The translations under genes and the position numbers were made by a program. DNA of 34,420 nt from NCBI GenBank assembly GCA_031549325.1, contig JAVBQA010000072.1, positions 1 through 34,420 of the forward strand. Reading direction: 5' to 3'. The stretch is from JAJDGF01 sp031549325. Its GTDB lineage: Bacteria; Bacillota; Clostridia; Christensenellales; Aristaeellaceae. Positions 8,098 through 15,971 of this stretch are shown here, one piece after another. Each line of letters opens with the position of its first letter. Position 1 is the stretch's first letter. The notes beneath the pieces were generated by a model. It worked only from the letters and a program-made list of their open reading frames with translations. It did not search any database and was not told the DNA's origin.

Positions 8098-8801
8098 ACT
8101 GGGATGTGATCATCGCGCTGGATTTTGCCAGCAGGGACGAGGTGTTTGGCTTCCTCGACCGGTTCACCGAGGTGAAGCCGTTCGTGAAGATCGGCATGGA
8201 GCTGTTTTACGCCGAGGGGCCGGACATCGTGCGCCAGATCAAAAAGCGCGGGCACAAGGTGTTTCTGGACCTGAAGCTGCACGACATCCCCACCACCGTG
8301 AAGAAAGGCATGGCGGTGCTGACCAACCTCGATGTAGATATGGTGAACCTGCACGCGGCGGGCACCATCGACATGATGAAGGCCGCGCTCGAAGGGCTGA
8401 CCCGCCCGGACGGCACGCGCCCGCTGCTGCTGGCCGTGACCCAGCTCACCTCCACCTCCGAGGAGCGCATGCGGCGGGAGCTGCTGATTGACGCGCCCAT
8501 GCCCGAGGTGGTAGCGGCTTACGCCGAGAACGCAAAGGCCGCCGGGCTGGACGGCGTGGTGTGCTCGCCGCTGGAGGCGTCCATCGTCAAGCAGCGCTGC
8601 GGCCGGGAGTTCCTGACCGTCACCCCAGGCATCCGTTTCGCCGACGCGGACGTGCAAGACCAGGTGCGCGTGATGACGCCCAAGAAGGCCCGCGAGGGCG
8701 GCAGCGACTACATCGTGGTCGGGAGGCCCATCACGGCGGCGGACGACCCGGCCGCCGCCTACGAGCGCTGCGTCAACGAATTCACCCCCGCCATCCCGTA
8801 A
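8094..8801 (+). CDS. pyrF: orotidine-5'-phosphate decarboxylase
   Basis: This 235-residue TIM-barrel enzyme converts OMP to UMP. The start MNWDVIIALDFAS is the typical first strand. The catalytic D-x-K-x-x-D is DLKLHD with D59, K61 and D64, and the phosphate-binding C-terminus reads VTPGIRF...GSDYIVVGRPI. The ATG at 8094 follows GGAGG and overlaps the pyrD stop by 4 bases, which argues against the much longer in-frame upstream extension. pyrE follows after 47 bases. Confidence 0.95.
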   Translation: MNWDVIIALDFASRDEVFGFLDRFTEVKPFVKIGMELFYAEGPDIVRQIKKRGHKVFLDLKLHDIPTTVKKGMAVLTNLDVDMVNLHAAGTIDMMKAALEGLTRPDGTRPLLLAVTQLTSTSEERMRRELLIDAPMPEVVAAYAENAKAAGLDGVVCSPLEASIVKQRCGREFLTVTPGIRFADADVQDQVRVMTPKKAREGGSDYIVVGRPITAADDPAAAYERCVNEFTPAIP

Positions 8802-8848
8802 GGGACGCCGAGCGCGGCGTGCCGCGCAATATGACAGGAGGAACCACC

Positions 8849-9478
8849 ATGGAAAGACAGATCGCGAAGGACTTGCTCTCTATCGGCGCGGTGTTCCTGC
8901 GTCCGGATCAGCCGTTCACCTGGGCCAGCGGGATCAAAAGCCCGATCTATTGCGACAACCGGCTCACGCTCACCGCGCCCGAGGTGCGCACCCGCGTGGA
9001 GCGGGGGCTCAAAAAAGTGATCAAAGACAACTATCCCGGCGTCCAGGTGCTGATGGGCACCAGCACCGCCGGCATTGCCCACGCCGCCATCACCGCGCAC
9101 CTGATGGACCTGCCCATGGGGTATGTGCGCTCGGGCGCAAAGGATCACGGGCGCGCCAACCAAATCGAGGGCAGGCTGGAGAGGGGCCAGAAAGTGGTGG
9201 TGGTGGAGGACCTGATCTCCACCGGCGGCAGCGTGATTGAAGTGGTCGAGGTGCTGCGCGAGGCCGGGGCCGAGGTGCTCGGAATCGCCAGCATTTTCAC
9301 CTACGGCATGAAGAAGGGCCTGGATCGCATGGCCGAGGCGGAGGTCGAAAACGTCAGCCTGTCGAACTTTGACGCGCTGGCCGAGGTTGCCGCCGAGGAA
9401 GGCTACATCAAGCCCGAGGATGTATCGCGGTTGATCCGGTTCAGAGACAACCCCGGCGACGCGTCGTGGATGGGGTAA
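8849..9478 (+). CDS. pyrE: orotate phosphoribosyltransferase
   Basis: This 209-residue type I phosphoribosyltransferase joins orotate and PRPP to give OMP. The PRPP-binding motif VVVVEDLISTGGS is at about residues 116-128, the flexible-loop region is RSGAKDHGRANQIEG (94-108), and the orotate-site KSPIYCDNR is near 30-38. The ATG at 8849 is chosen over the one at 8831 because ACAGGAGG lies between them at correct spacing. Placed after pyrF, it completes the two UMP-synthase steps. Confidence 0.94.
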   Translation: MERQIAKDLLSIGAVFLRPDQPFTWASGIKSPIYCDNRLTLTAPEVRTRVERGLKKVIKDNYPGVQVLMGTSTAGIAHAAITAHLMDLPMGYVRSGAKDHGRANQIEGRLERGQKVVVVEDLISTGGSVIEVVEVLREAGAEVLGIASIFTYGMKKGLDRMAEAEVENVSLSNFDALAEVAAEEGYIKPEDVSRLIRFRDNPGDASWMG

Positions 9479-9484
9479 GGGAAA

Positions 9485-9576
9485 CGGGGGGACGCGCCGC
9501 TCGCCCCCCGCAAGACAGATGAAATCGCCGCCAATGAAGGATGTGCGCACGAGCCCCCCGGGGCCGTCCTGCGCAC
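9485..9576 (+). promoter_or_regulatory. two GC-rich hairpins in the pyrE-pyrB gap
   Basis: In the 129-base gap, CGGGGGG (9485-9491) pairs with CCCCCCG (9504-9510). GTGCGCA (9543-9549) pairs with TGCGCAC (9570-9576) around a CCCCGGGG core. Neither is followed by a T-run, so they are not standard terminators. They could be processing, stability or internal regulatory structures; this is inference only. Confidence 0.35.
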
Positions 9577-9607
9577 CCGCAAACCGACCGTGAGGAGGAG
9601 TGGATCC

Positions 9608-10522
9608 ATGCGTCACCTAATCGACATCACCGACCTGAGCGTGTCCGAGATCAACCAAATGCTGGAGCTGTCGGAGCAGATCATCCAAAACCCGGCGCGC
9701 TATGCCGACGCCATGCGCGGCAAGAAGCTGGCCACGCTGTTCTTTGAGCCCAGCACCAGAACCCGGCTGAGCTTCGAGGCGGCTATGATGGAGTTGGGGG
9801 GCAACGTGCTTGGTTTCAGCAGCGCCGACACCAGCTCGGCGGCCAAGGGGGAGAGCGTCTCCGACACCATTCAGACCGTGGGTTGCTACGCCGACATCAT
9901 CGCCATGCGCCACCCGAAGGAGGGCGCGCCGCTGGCAGGCGCCAGGCGCTCCACCGTGCCCATCATCAACGGCGGCGACGGCGGGCACAATCACCCCACC
10001 CAGACGCTGACCGACCTGCTCACCATCAAGCGCGAAAAGGGGCGGCTTGGGGACATGGTGGTCGGGCTGTGCGGGGACCTGAAGTTCGGGCGCACGGTGC
10101 ACTCGCTCATCAGCGCGCTGGCCAGGTATAAAGGCGTTGAGTTCGTGCTGATCTCGCCGCCCGAGCTGCGCGTGCCCGACTACATCAAGCACATGCTGGA
10201 TGAGGGCGGCTTCCGATGGCGCGAGGTGGAGTCGCTGGATCAGGTGATGCCCGAGCTCGATGTGCTGTACATGACGCGCGTTCAGAAGGAGCGCTTCTTC
10301 AACGAAGCCGACTACGTGCGCCTGAAGGACAGCTACATCGTGACCCCCGAGAAGCTGGAGGCCGCCAAGACCGACCTCAGCATCATGCACCCGCTGCCCC
10401 GCGTGAACGAGATCTCCGTCAAGGTGGACGAAGACCCGCGCGCCAGCTACTTCAGGCAGGCGCTGAACGGAAAGTACGTGCGCATGGCGCTCATCCTGAC
10501 GCTGATGGGAGGGAATGTGTAA
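9608..10522 (+). CDS. pyrB: aspartate carbamoyltransferase catalytic chain
   Basis: This 304-residue enzyme condenses carbamoyl phosphate with aspartate. The carbamoyl-phosphate motif FFEPSTRTRLSFE is at residues 45-57, followed by GDGGHNHPTQTL, and the aspartate-binding end contains HPLPRVNEI. The ATG at 9608 is preceded by AGGAGG with good spacing; the alternative GTG at 9590 lies before that site. It abuts pyrI with no gap, which implies a PyrB-PyrI dodecamer. Confidence 0.96.
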   Translation: MRHLIDITDLSVSEINQMLELSEQIIQNPARYADAMRGKKLATLFFEPSTRTRLSFEAAMMELGGNVLGFSSADTSSAAKGESVSDTIQTVGCYADIIAMRHPKEGAPLAGARRSTVPIINGGDGGHNHPTQTLTDLLTIKREKGRLGDMVVGLCGDLKFGRTVHSLISALARYKGVEFVLISPPELRVPDYIKHMLDEGGFRWREVESLDQVMPELDVLYMTRVQKERFFNEADYVRLKDSYIVTPEKLEAAKTDLSIMHPLPRVNEISVKVDEDPRASYFRQALNGKYVRMALILTLMGGNV

Positions 10523-10939
10523 ATGAACATCGACAGCATCCACAGCGGCATCGTGCTCGACCACATCAAGGCGGGCAAGGCCATGGAGATCTACCACTAC
10601 CTGCACCTGGACAGGCTGGATTGCCCGGTCGCCATCATCAAGAACGTCAAGAGCAACAAGCAGGGCAAAAAAGACATCATCAAGGTGGACGCCGACATCG
10701 ACATCGACCTGGATGTGCTGGGCTACATCGACCCGGGCATCACCGTGAATATCATCAAGAACGACGTGCGCGTGGAGAAAAAGCGGCTGGTGCTGCCCGA
10801 GCGCCTGGTGAACGTGATCAGCTGCAAGAACCCGCGCTGCATCACCACCGTGGAGCAGGAAATTGACCAGATTTTCAAGCTGGCCGACCCCGCCACCGGG
10901 CGGTACCGCTGCGCATACTGCGAGGCCGAGAAGAAGTGA
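10523..10939 (+). CDS. pyrI: aspartate carbamoyltransferase regulatory chain
   Basis: This 138-residue regulatory subunit has an N-terminal nucleotide-binding domain (IHSGIVLDHIKAGKA...) and a C-terminal zinc domain with four ligand cysteines C101, C106, C130 and C133 (CKNPRC...CAYC). In the known family, CTP/UTP and ATP bind here and tune PyrB. It is the last gene of the operon, directly after the pyrB stop. It suggests that feedback control of this pathway is at least partly allosteric. Confidence 0.95.
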   Translation: MNIDSIHSGIVLDHIKAGKAMEIYHYLHLDRLDCPVAIIKNVKSNKQGKKDIIKVDADIDIDLDVLGYIDPGITVNIIKNDVRVEKKRLVLPERLVNVISCKNPRCITTVEQEIDQIFKLADPATGRYRCAYCEAEKK

Positions 10940-10994
10940 CGGCCCGCGCCCAGACGGCCCGCAAGACGGAATCGAGGCCCGCGAAAACCGCATA

Positions 10995-11027
10995 AAAGAG
11001 CGCCCGGGGCAAATCGCCCCGGGCGCT
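10995..11027 (-). terminator. rho-independent terminator between convergent genes
   Basis: A perfect 12-bp stem, AGCGCCCGGGGC (10999-11010) with GCCCCGGGCGCT (11016-11027), has a 5-base loop. Read on the minus strand it is followed by CTTTTAT, so it is best oriented to end the 11042-12061 gene. The strong stem may also stop pyr transcripts from the other side, where the T-run is weak. Confidence 0.82.
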
Positions 11028-11041
11028 GTGTTGCGAGACGG

Positions 11042-12061
11042 TTACACGCCCACGCGCTGAAGCGCGGGCATCTTTTGAGGCAGATTCTCGCTCGACAGGC
11101 GCCGCCACAGCGACCAAACGCCGAGGCCGGCAAAGAGATAGCCCATCATCAGGTTCTTCATGAAAACCTTCATGAATTCGGCGCGCCCTTCAGGATGCTG
11201 CAGAATGCTCCGGAGGATTGGCAGGGTGTCCTCAACGGTGAGCTCATCCCTTTCCATGTCCCAGCTCTTTTGCAGATCGCCCGTCACGATGTCCTTGGCC
11301 AGGCTGGCCGCCTCGCCCGCCATCTGCGCAACCGGCACCAGCAGCAGCGTGATGATGATGACCAGCGCCATGCGCGCTTTGCCCGGCTGGCCGCCGAACA
11401 GTTTGTGACCAAAGTTTGCGCCCAGGCCAATCAACATGGCAGCGTAGGCGGCAATGAACCCGAGCAGACCGATCAGCACCCACGGCACGCAGCCAACGAT
11501 TCCGCCCAGCAGCGCGCCCAGCGGCGCGAGGGGGGAGGAGCGCGGTTTCTCGGCGGAGGGCATGAGCGCCCTGTCCTCCTGCTCGGCCTGGCTGTGGCTG
11601 GCTTCCAGCGCACCCGCGCAAGCGCTGTGCACCGACATGGGGCACACGTCGCCCATCGTGTACAGCAGCGGCTGCTCGCCATTCATGGGCTCATGGCACT
11701 GGCTGCAGCGCTCGGCGCCGGTGAAGCCGTGCAGGCGCAGCACGGGCAGTTCGGTGCTGATGTAGCTTTGGATGCGCTTCATCGTGCCCGGGTTGTCGAA
11801 AAACGTGACGCGCAGAAACGGCCCCGAGGAGGCGTACTGCTGAATGCGGTATTCCTTTTCGGGCTTTGTCAAAAGCGTCGCAGGACTCACGGGCTGTCCG
11901 GCATTTTCTTCCCGGATGTCGCCCAGGTTGAGCACCATGGCTTTGAAACCCGCGCCCTCCCACAGCACGGCGGGGAATCCGCCCAGATTGCCGATCAGCT
12001 TCCCCTTGAACGGTGTGAGCCCATGCTCTTTCCCCAGCTTCTTCAGTCCTGAACCGATCAT
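11042..12061 (-). CDS. unrecognised membrane protein with a Cys/His cluster
   Basis: The 339-residue protein has no family I can name. Residues 1-110 form a soluble domain. A possible zinc site follows, with C119, C122, H123, C140, H145 and C148 (CSQCH...CPMSVHSAC). After a charged linker come hydrophobic segments near 179-213 and 229-248, a soluble stretch, and a last hydrophobic helix near 304-321. The GALLGGIVGCVPWVLIGLLGF segment resembles glycine-rich membrane domains of other clostridial hypothetical proteins. The ATG at 12061 is chosen because GGAGG lies 8 bases upstream; the in-frame TTG at 12076 precedes that site. It stands alone, convergent with pyrI. Confidence 0.75.
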   Translation of the reverse strand: MIGSGLKKLGKEHGLTPFKGKLIGNLGGFPAVLWEGAGFKAMVLNLGDIREENAGQPVSPATLLTKPEKEYRIQQYASSGPFLRVTFFDNPGTMKRIQSYISTELPVLRLHGFTGAERCSQCHEPMNGEQPLLYTMGDVCPMSVHSACAGALEASHSQAEQEDRALMPSAEKPRSSPLAPLGALLGGIVGCVPWVLIGLLGFIAAYAAMLIGLGANFGHKLFGGQPGKARMALVIIITLLLVPVAQMAGEAASLAKDIVTGDLQKSWDMERDELTVEDTLPILRSILQHPEGRAEFMKVFMKNLMMGYLFAGLGVWSLWRRLSSENLPQKMPALQRVGV

Positions 12062-12143
12062 TTGTAGCGCCTCCAAACATGATATCTTTTTTATTCTACC
12101 GCAAAACGGTTACACGTGTGTTGCATGCCACGAACAAACCAAA

Positions 12144-12199
12144 AGGGACGGGCGCTTGCCCGTCCCTCACGCTGTCGAAATACTTCGTCTTTCGACAGC
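12144..12199 (+). repeat. left inverted copy of a hairpin repeat
   Basis: AGGGACGGGC pairs with GCCCGTCCCT around a GCTT loop, followed by a second stem GCTGTCGAAA/TTTCGACAGC. Its reverse complement (GACAGC, GTG, AGGGACGGGC...) matches the plus strand at 12382-12415 (GACAGC, TTG, AGGGACGGGC...). The two copies therefore face each other across about 250 bases. Confidence 0.6.
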
Positions 12200-12202
12200 G
12201 GA

Positions 12203-12244
12203 ATGCAAGTCTTGTGAATCAGAGATTCACGGCCAGACTTGCAT
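12203..12244 (+). repeat. long hairpin
   Basis: ATGCAAGTCT (12203-12212) pairs with AGACTTGCAT (12235-12244), and inside it GTGAATC pairs with GATTCAC around an AGA loop. There is no T-run on either side. Confidence 0.6.
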
Positions 12245-12298
12245 GCATCAAGGATCGCAGCCTACGGGCGCGCAGGTCGCCCTTCGGCAGCTTTGATC

Positions 12299-12322
12299 CG
12301 GGGGCTTCGGCCCCCGAAAACC
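12299..12322 (+). repeat. TTCG-loop hairpin repeat, copy 1
   Basis: The stem CGGGGGC/GCCCCCG has a TTCG tetraloop and is followed by GAAAACCCC. The 23 bases from 12300 to 12322 occur identically on the minus strand at 34108-34086. Confidence 0.65.
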
Positions 12323-12381
12323 CCTTGGGCTTGACTGTGCCGTAAGCTCAACATTCCTTTCCAGCATGACATATCTTTTTT

Positions 12382-12415
12382 TGACAGCTTGAGGGACGGG
12401 CGCTTGCCAGTCCCT
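12382..12415 (+). repeat. right inverted copy of the hairpin repeat
   Basis: GACAGCTTG is followed by AGGGACGGGC-GCTT-GCCAGTCCCT, an imperfect hairpin with one mismatch. It is the inverted partner of the copy at 12144-12180. It lies just beyond the transketolase stop. Confidence 0.6.
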
Positions 12416-12430
12416 GATGGATTTGTGCGG

Positions 12431-14407
12431 TTACTTCTGGATGACCGCCCTGGCCTTTGCGGCGACGTTTTCGGCGGTAAAGCCGAAGTGGGGGAACAGC
12501 ACCTTGAACGGCGCGGACGCTCCAAAGCCCTCCATGCACACGGTCGCGCCGTCCAGCCCCACGTACTTGCCCCAGCCGAAGCTGCTGGCGGCCTCAACGG
12601 CCACGCGGGCGCGAACGGCCCTGGGCATCACGGACTCCTTGTATTCATCGCTCTGCGCCTCGTACAGCTCCATGCTGGGCATGGAAATCACGCGCGCCTT
12701 CACGCCCTCGGCCGCAAGCAGTTCCTGCGCGCCCACGCAGGGCTCGACCTCGGAGCCCGACGCCATCAGCAGCACGTCGGGCGTGCCCTGGCAGTCGGAG
12801 ATCACGTAACCGCCCTTTAGCGCCTCCGGGCCGCTCCTGTCGTACAGCGGCAGGTCCTGCCTCGTGGTAACCAGGCAGGTGGGGTGCTTCTGAGTCATGG
12901 CGGTGATCCAGCCCGCGGTGGTCTCGCGGCTGTCCGCCGGGCGGAATACGATCATGCCCGGGATGGACCTGAGGCCCGCCAGGTGCTCCACCGGCTGGTG
13001 GGTCGGGCCGTCCTCGCCCACGCCGATGGAGTCATGGGACAGGATGTAGGTCACGGGCAGGTTCATGATGGACGACATGCGCATGGCGTTTTTCATGTAG
13101 TCGGAAAACACGAAGAACGTGGCGCAGTAGGGGCGCAGGCCGCCGTGCAGCGCCAGCGCGTTGGAGATCGCGGCCATCGCGTGCTCGCGCACGCCAAAGT
13201 GCAGGTTGGCGCCCGAGCGGTCCTCGGCGGAAAAATCGCCGCGGCCCTTGGTGTAGCTCTTGTTGGACGGGGCCAGGTCGGCGCTGCCGCCGATCAGGTT
13301 CGGAAGCTTTGCGGCCAAACGGTTCAGCACCTCGCCGCAGGCGTTGCGCGTGGCGTTCTTGCCCTCAAACGCCCACAGGTCCGCCTCCTTCAGCGGGTCG
13401 AAGGGCAGCTTGTCCTCGTGCCACAGCGCCCATTCACGGGCCAGCTCGGGATGCTCTTTTTCATACTTGGCGAACAGCGCCTTCCAATCCTTCTCGGCAG
13501 CCTCGCCATCCTCAATGGTGGCCTTGGTGGCGTCGTACACCTCGTCCGGTACCTCGAACGCCTCTTTGCAGGGCCAGCCCAGCGCTTCCTTTGTCGCCTG
13601 AATGTTGGCCTCGCCCAGCGGTTCGCCGTGGGCCGAAGCCATGCCCGCCTTGGGCGAGCCGTAGCCGATTGCCGTATGGCAGACGATCAGCGTGGGCAGC
13701 TCGGATCCCTTGGCCAGGCGCAGCGCGGCGCTGACCTGCTTGAAGCAGTTGCCGTTGGGCACGTCGATCACGTTCCAGCCGTAGGCGCGGAAGCGGGCGG
13801 GCACGTCCTCTCGGAATGCGATGTCGGTGTCGCCTTCAATCGAGATCTCGTTGTCGTCGTACAGCGCGATCAGCTTGTTCAGCTTGAGCGTGCCGGCCAG
13901 GGAGCACGCCTCGTGGGAGATGCCCTCCATCAGGCAGCCGTCGCCCAGGATGCAGTAGGTGTGGTGGTCGACCACCGGGAAGCCCTCCCGATTGAAGTGC
14001 TGTGCGAGGTACGCCTCGGCCATGGCGAAGCCCACGGCGTTGGCGATGCCCTGGCCCAGGGGGCCGGTGGTGGTCTCAACGCCCACGGTGTGGCCGTGCT
14101 CCGGGTGGCCCGGGGTCAAAGAGCCGAACTGGCGGAACTTCTTCAGCTCGTCCATGGGCAGTCCATAGCCAAACAGGTGCAGCAGCGTGTACATCAGCAT
14201 GGAGCCGTGGCCGCTGCTGAGCACGAACCGGTCGCGGTCGGCCCAAGTGGGGTTCTTCGGGTTGTGTTTCATGTGCTTGCCCCACACGGCGTAGGCCATG
14301 GCGGCCGCGCCCATCGGCATACCGGGATGGCCCGACTTGGCTTTCTCCACGCCCTCGGCGGCCAAGATCCGGATTGCGTTTACGACCAGTTGCCCATTGT
14401 TCTTCAT
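12431..14407 (-). CDS. tkt: transketolase
   Basis: This 658-residue full-length TPP enzyme moves two-carbon units between sugar phosphates in the pentose phosphate pathway. The N-terminal region has KSGHPGMPMGAA, the TPP/metal-binding motif reads GDGCLMEGISHEA followed by LIALYDDNEISIEG, and the pyrimidine-domain region reads EDGPTHQPVEHLAGLR. The C-terminal transketolase domain is complete. The ATG start has GGAGAGG upstream. It lies 51 bases downstream of the phosphohexomutase gene on the same strand with no promoter visible between, so the two are probably co-transcribed. Confidence 0.97.
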   Translation of the reverse strand: MKNNGQLVVNAIRILAAEGVEKAKSGHPGMPMGAAAMAYAVWGKHMKHNPKNPTWADRDRFVLSSGHGSMLMYTLLHLFGYGLPMDELKKFRQFGSLTPGHPEHGHTVGVETTTGPLGQGIANAVGFAMAEAYLAQHFNREGFPVVDHHTYCILGDGCLMEGISHEACSLAGTLKLNKLIALYDDNEISIEGDTDIAFREDVPARFRAYGWNVIDVPNGNCFKQVSAALRLAKGSELPTLIVCHTAIGYGSPKAGMASAHGEPLGEANIQATKEALGWPCKEAFEVPDEVYDATKATIEDGEAAEKDWKALFAKYEKEHPELAREWALWHEDKLPFDPLKEADLWAFEGKNATRNACGEVLNRLAAKLPNLIGGSADLAPSNKSYTKGRGDFSAEDRSGANLHFGVREHAMAAISNALALHGGLRPYCATFFVFSDYMKNAMRMSSIMNLPVTYILSHDSIGVGEDGPTHQPVEHLAGLRSIPGMIVFRPADSRETTAGWITAMTQKHPTCLVTTRQDLPLYDRSGPEALKGGYVISDCQGTPDVLLMASGSEVEPCVGAQELLAAEGVKARVISMPSMELYEAQSDEYKESVMPRAVRARVAVEAASSFGWGKYVGLDGATVCMEGFGASAPFKVLFPHFGFTAENVAAKARAVIQK

Positions 14408-14458
14408 GTGTTTCCCTCTCCTTACTGTGCGTCAAGCGCGGTGTGTTGGTTCCCTGCC

Positions 14459-15970
14459 CTATGAAATCGCCTGAATGAGCGGCGTCAGATCCAGGTGGTC
14501 GTCGCCCTTTAACAGTTCGTGCAGCTCGCCCAGCATGTTGTTCACGCCGCCGGGCACATCGCTCTCGGCATTCAGCGGCATGACCGGGTCATGAACCGAC
14601 AATCGCAGCTGGAACCAGGCGTTGTCGACCCCTCCGTCCAGATCGAACGTGATGCGCACGCCCTCGCGGCTGTCGCTCGCCATGTGCCAGGCGGGGTTGT
14701 CCAGCGTGTGGCTCAGGATCTTCTGAATCACCGTCTGCGCGGCCTCCCGCACGTCGTCCTGCCGGACGGGCAGCCGGATCTCCACGCTCTCCACCGGCTC
14801 CTGCAGCTCGTCGATCAGCGAGCTCAGCGTCAGGCCGTCCCGCTTTCGGTACATGGCTTCCACGATCAGCCAGCTGCACAGGTACATGCCGTCGTCGATG
14901 AAGTGGTGCTCCCTGAGCGCCGCGTGGCCGCTGGTCTCGATGGCCAGGGGGCAGTCGATGCCCTCTTCGTTCAGGCGCACGGCCTCGTCGATCACGTTTC
15001 GGTATCCGCGCTTGAACCGGTAGTGGGTGCCGCCCCACTCGGTGATGAACCGCGCCAGGCCGGAGGACGTGACCGAGTCGGTCACGATGGTCGCCCCCGG
15101 GTAGTCCTCTAGTAGTATGGCCGACATCAGCGCGATCAGCCGGTTGCCGATGATGGGCCGCCCGTCCTGATCCACAAACGACGCGCGGCCGCAGTCGGCG
15201 TCAAAGGTGACGCCTAGATCCGCCTCGTTTTCGAGCACGGCTTTGGACAGCGCCTGGATGGCCGCCGGCAGCTCCGGATTGGGCACATGGCCGGGGAATC
15301 TGCCATCCGGTTCAAGCCACATGCTGCCCGTCACGTCCGCGCCCAGTTCCTCGAGGAGATTCGCGTAGAACCCGCCCACGCCGTTCGCGGCGTCGACCAC
15401 GACCGACAACCCAAGCAGCGGGCAGGCCACGTCGCTCTCGAGCCGGTCCATCACCATGGCTTTCAGCGTCTCTGCGTACATCCCCAGGCAATCCAGCCCC
15501 GTCACCAGCCTGTGGGGCAGCTGAATCTCCTGCGCGCTTCGGATGACCTGTTCGATCTCCTCGGCGTCCAGCCCGTCGCCCGCGTACAGCAGCTTGAAGC
15601 CGTTGAGATCGCCGGGGGAGTGGCTGGCGGTGACCATCACCGCGCCGTCCGCGCCGATCTGAGGGTCCACCATCGTCAGGAACATGGCGGGCGTGGTCGA
15701 AAGCGCGCAATCCAGCACGTCGCAGTCGGCGCAGGTCAGCCCATGGATGATGGCCTTGGCCAGGCCCGGGCTGGAGGCCCGTGAGTCCTGCCCGACGGCG
15801 ATGGTCAGCGCGTCGGGCGTGGTGTTCAGTTCCCTGGCCAGCCAGAGCGCGAACGCATAGCCCACGCACTCTGCCAGCTCTTTGGTCAGCTCAATTTCGT
15901 GGCCGTTTCCGGCGGCCGCGTAGCCGCGGATCTCCGAGCCACTCTTTAGTGACAGCCATTTGTCACGCAT
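14459..15970 (-). CDS. phosphomannomutase/phosphoglucomutase family protein with an altered metal loop
   Basis: This 503-residue member of the alpha-D-phosphohexomutase family interconverts hexose 1- and 6-phosphates. The phosphoserine loop is VTASHSP (S116), the sugar loop ETSGHAALREHHFIDDG, and the phosphate-binding end DSREGVRI. The metal loop reads FDADCGRASFVDQDG. In the family this is normally D-x-D-x-D-R, and here the third Asp is Gly (GGC where GAC would be expected). Mg2+ binding may be weakened, or the enzyme may be specialised. The ATG has GGAGGG 6 bases upstream and begins right after the DUF2461 stop. Confidence 0.88.
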   Translation of the reverse strand: MRDKWLSLKSGSEIRGYAAAGNGHEIELTKELAECVGYAFALWLARELNTTPDALTIAVGQDSRASSPGLAKAIIHGLTCADCDVLDCALSTTPAMFLTMVDPQIGADGAVMVTASHSPGDLNGFKLLYAGDGLDAEEIEQVIRSAQEIQLPHRLVTGLDCLGMYAETLKAMVMDRLESDVACPLLGLSVVVDAANGVGGFYANLLEELGADVTGSMWLEPDGRFPGHVPNPELPAAIQALSKAVLENEADLGVTFDADCGRASFVDQDGRPIIGNRLIALMSAILLEDYPGATIVTDSVTSSGLARFITEWGGTHYRFKRGYRNVIDEAVRLNEEGIDCPLAIETSGHAALREHHFIDDGMYLCSWLIVEAMYRKRDGLTLSSLIDELQEPVESVEIRLPVRQDDVREAAQTVIQKILSHTLDNPAWHMASDSREGVRITFDLDGGVDNAWFQLRLSVHDPVMPLNAESDVPGGVNNMLGELHELLKGDDHLDLTPLIQAIS

Positions 15971-15971
15971 G

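Larger units (their letters stand above)
12062..12430. other. gene-free stretch with multiple hairpins
   Basis: About 370 bases hold no convincing protein frame. Perfect or near-perfect stems run in series: 12144-12167, 12171-12199, 12203-12244, 12252-12299 (GGATC/GATCC with an inner GGGCG/CGCCC), 12299-12316, and 12392-12415. A -10-like TAGAAT at 12098-12093 on the minus strand could serve the 339-residue gene, but no good -35 is visible. See the repeat entries. Confidence 0.6.

Noticed and set aside
9617..10993. 458-codon minus-strand frame antisense to pyrBI
   Set aside because: PyrB and PyrI motifs are complete on the plus strand.
12079..12345. Short plus-strand frames through the hairpin array
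   Set aside because: They are encoded by inverted repeats and show no protein-like composition.
12884..14464. 526-codon plus-strand frame antisense to transketolase
   Set aside because: Transketolase motifs on the other strand are complete; this frame is a composition artefact.
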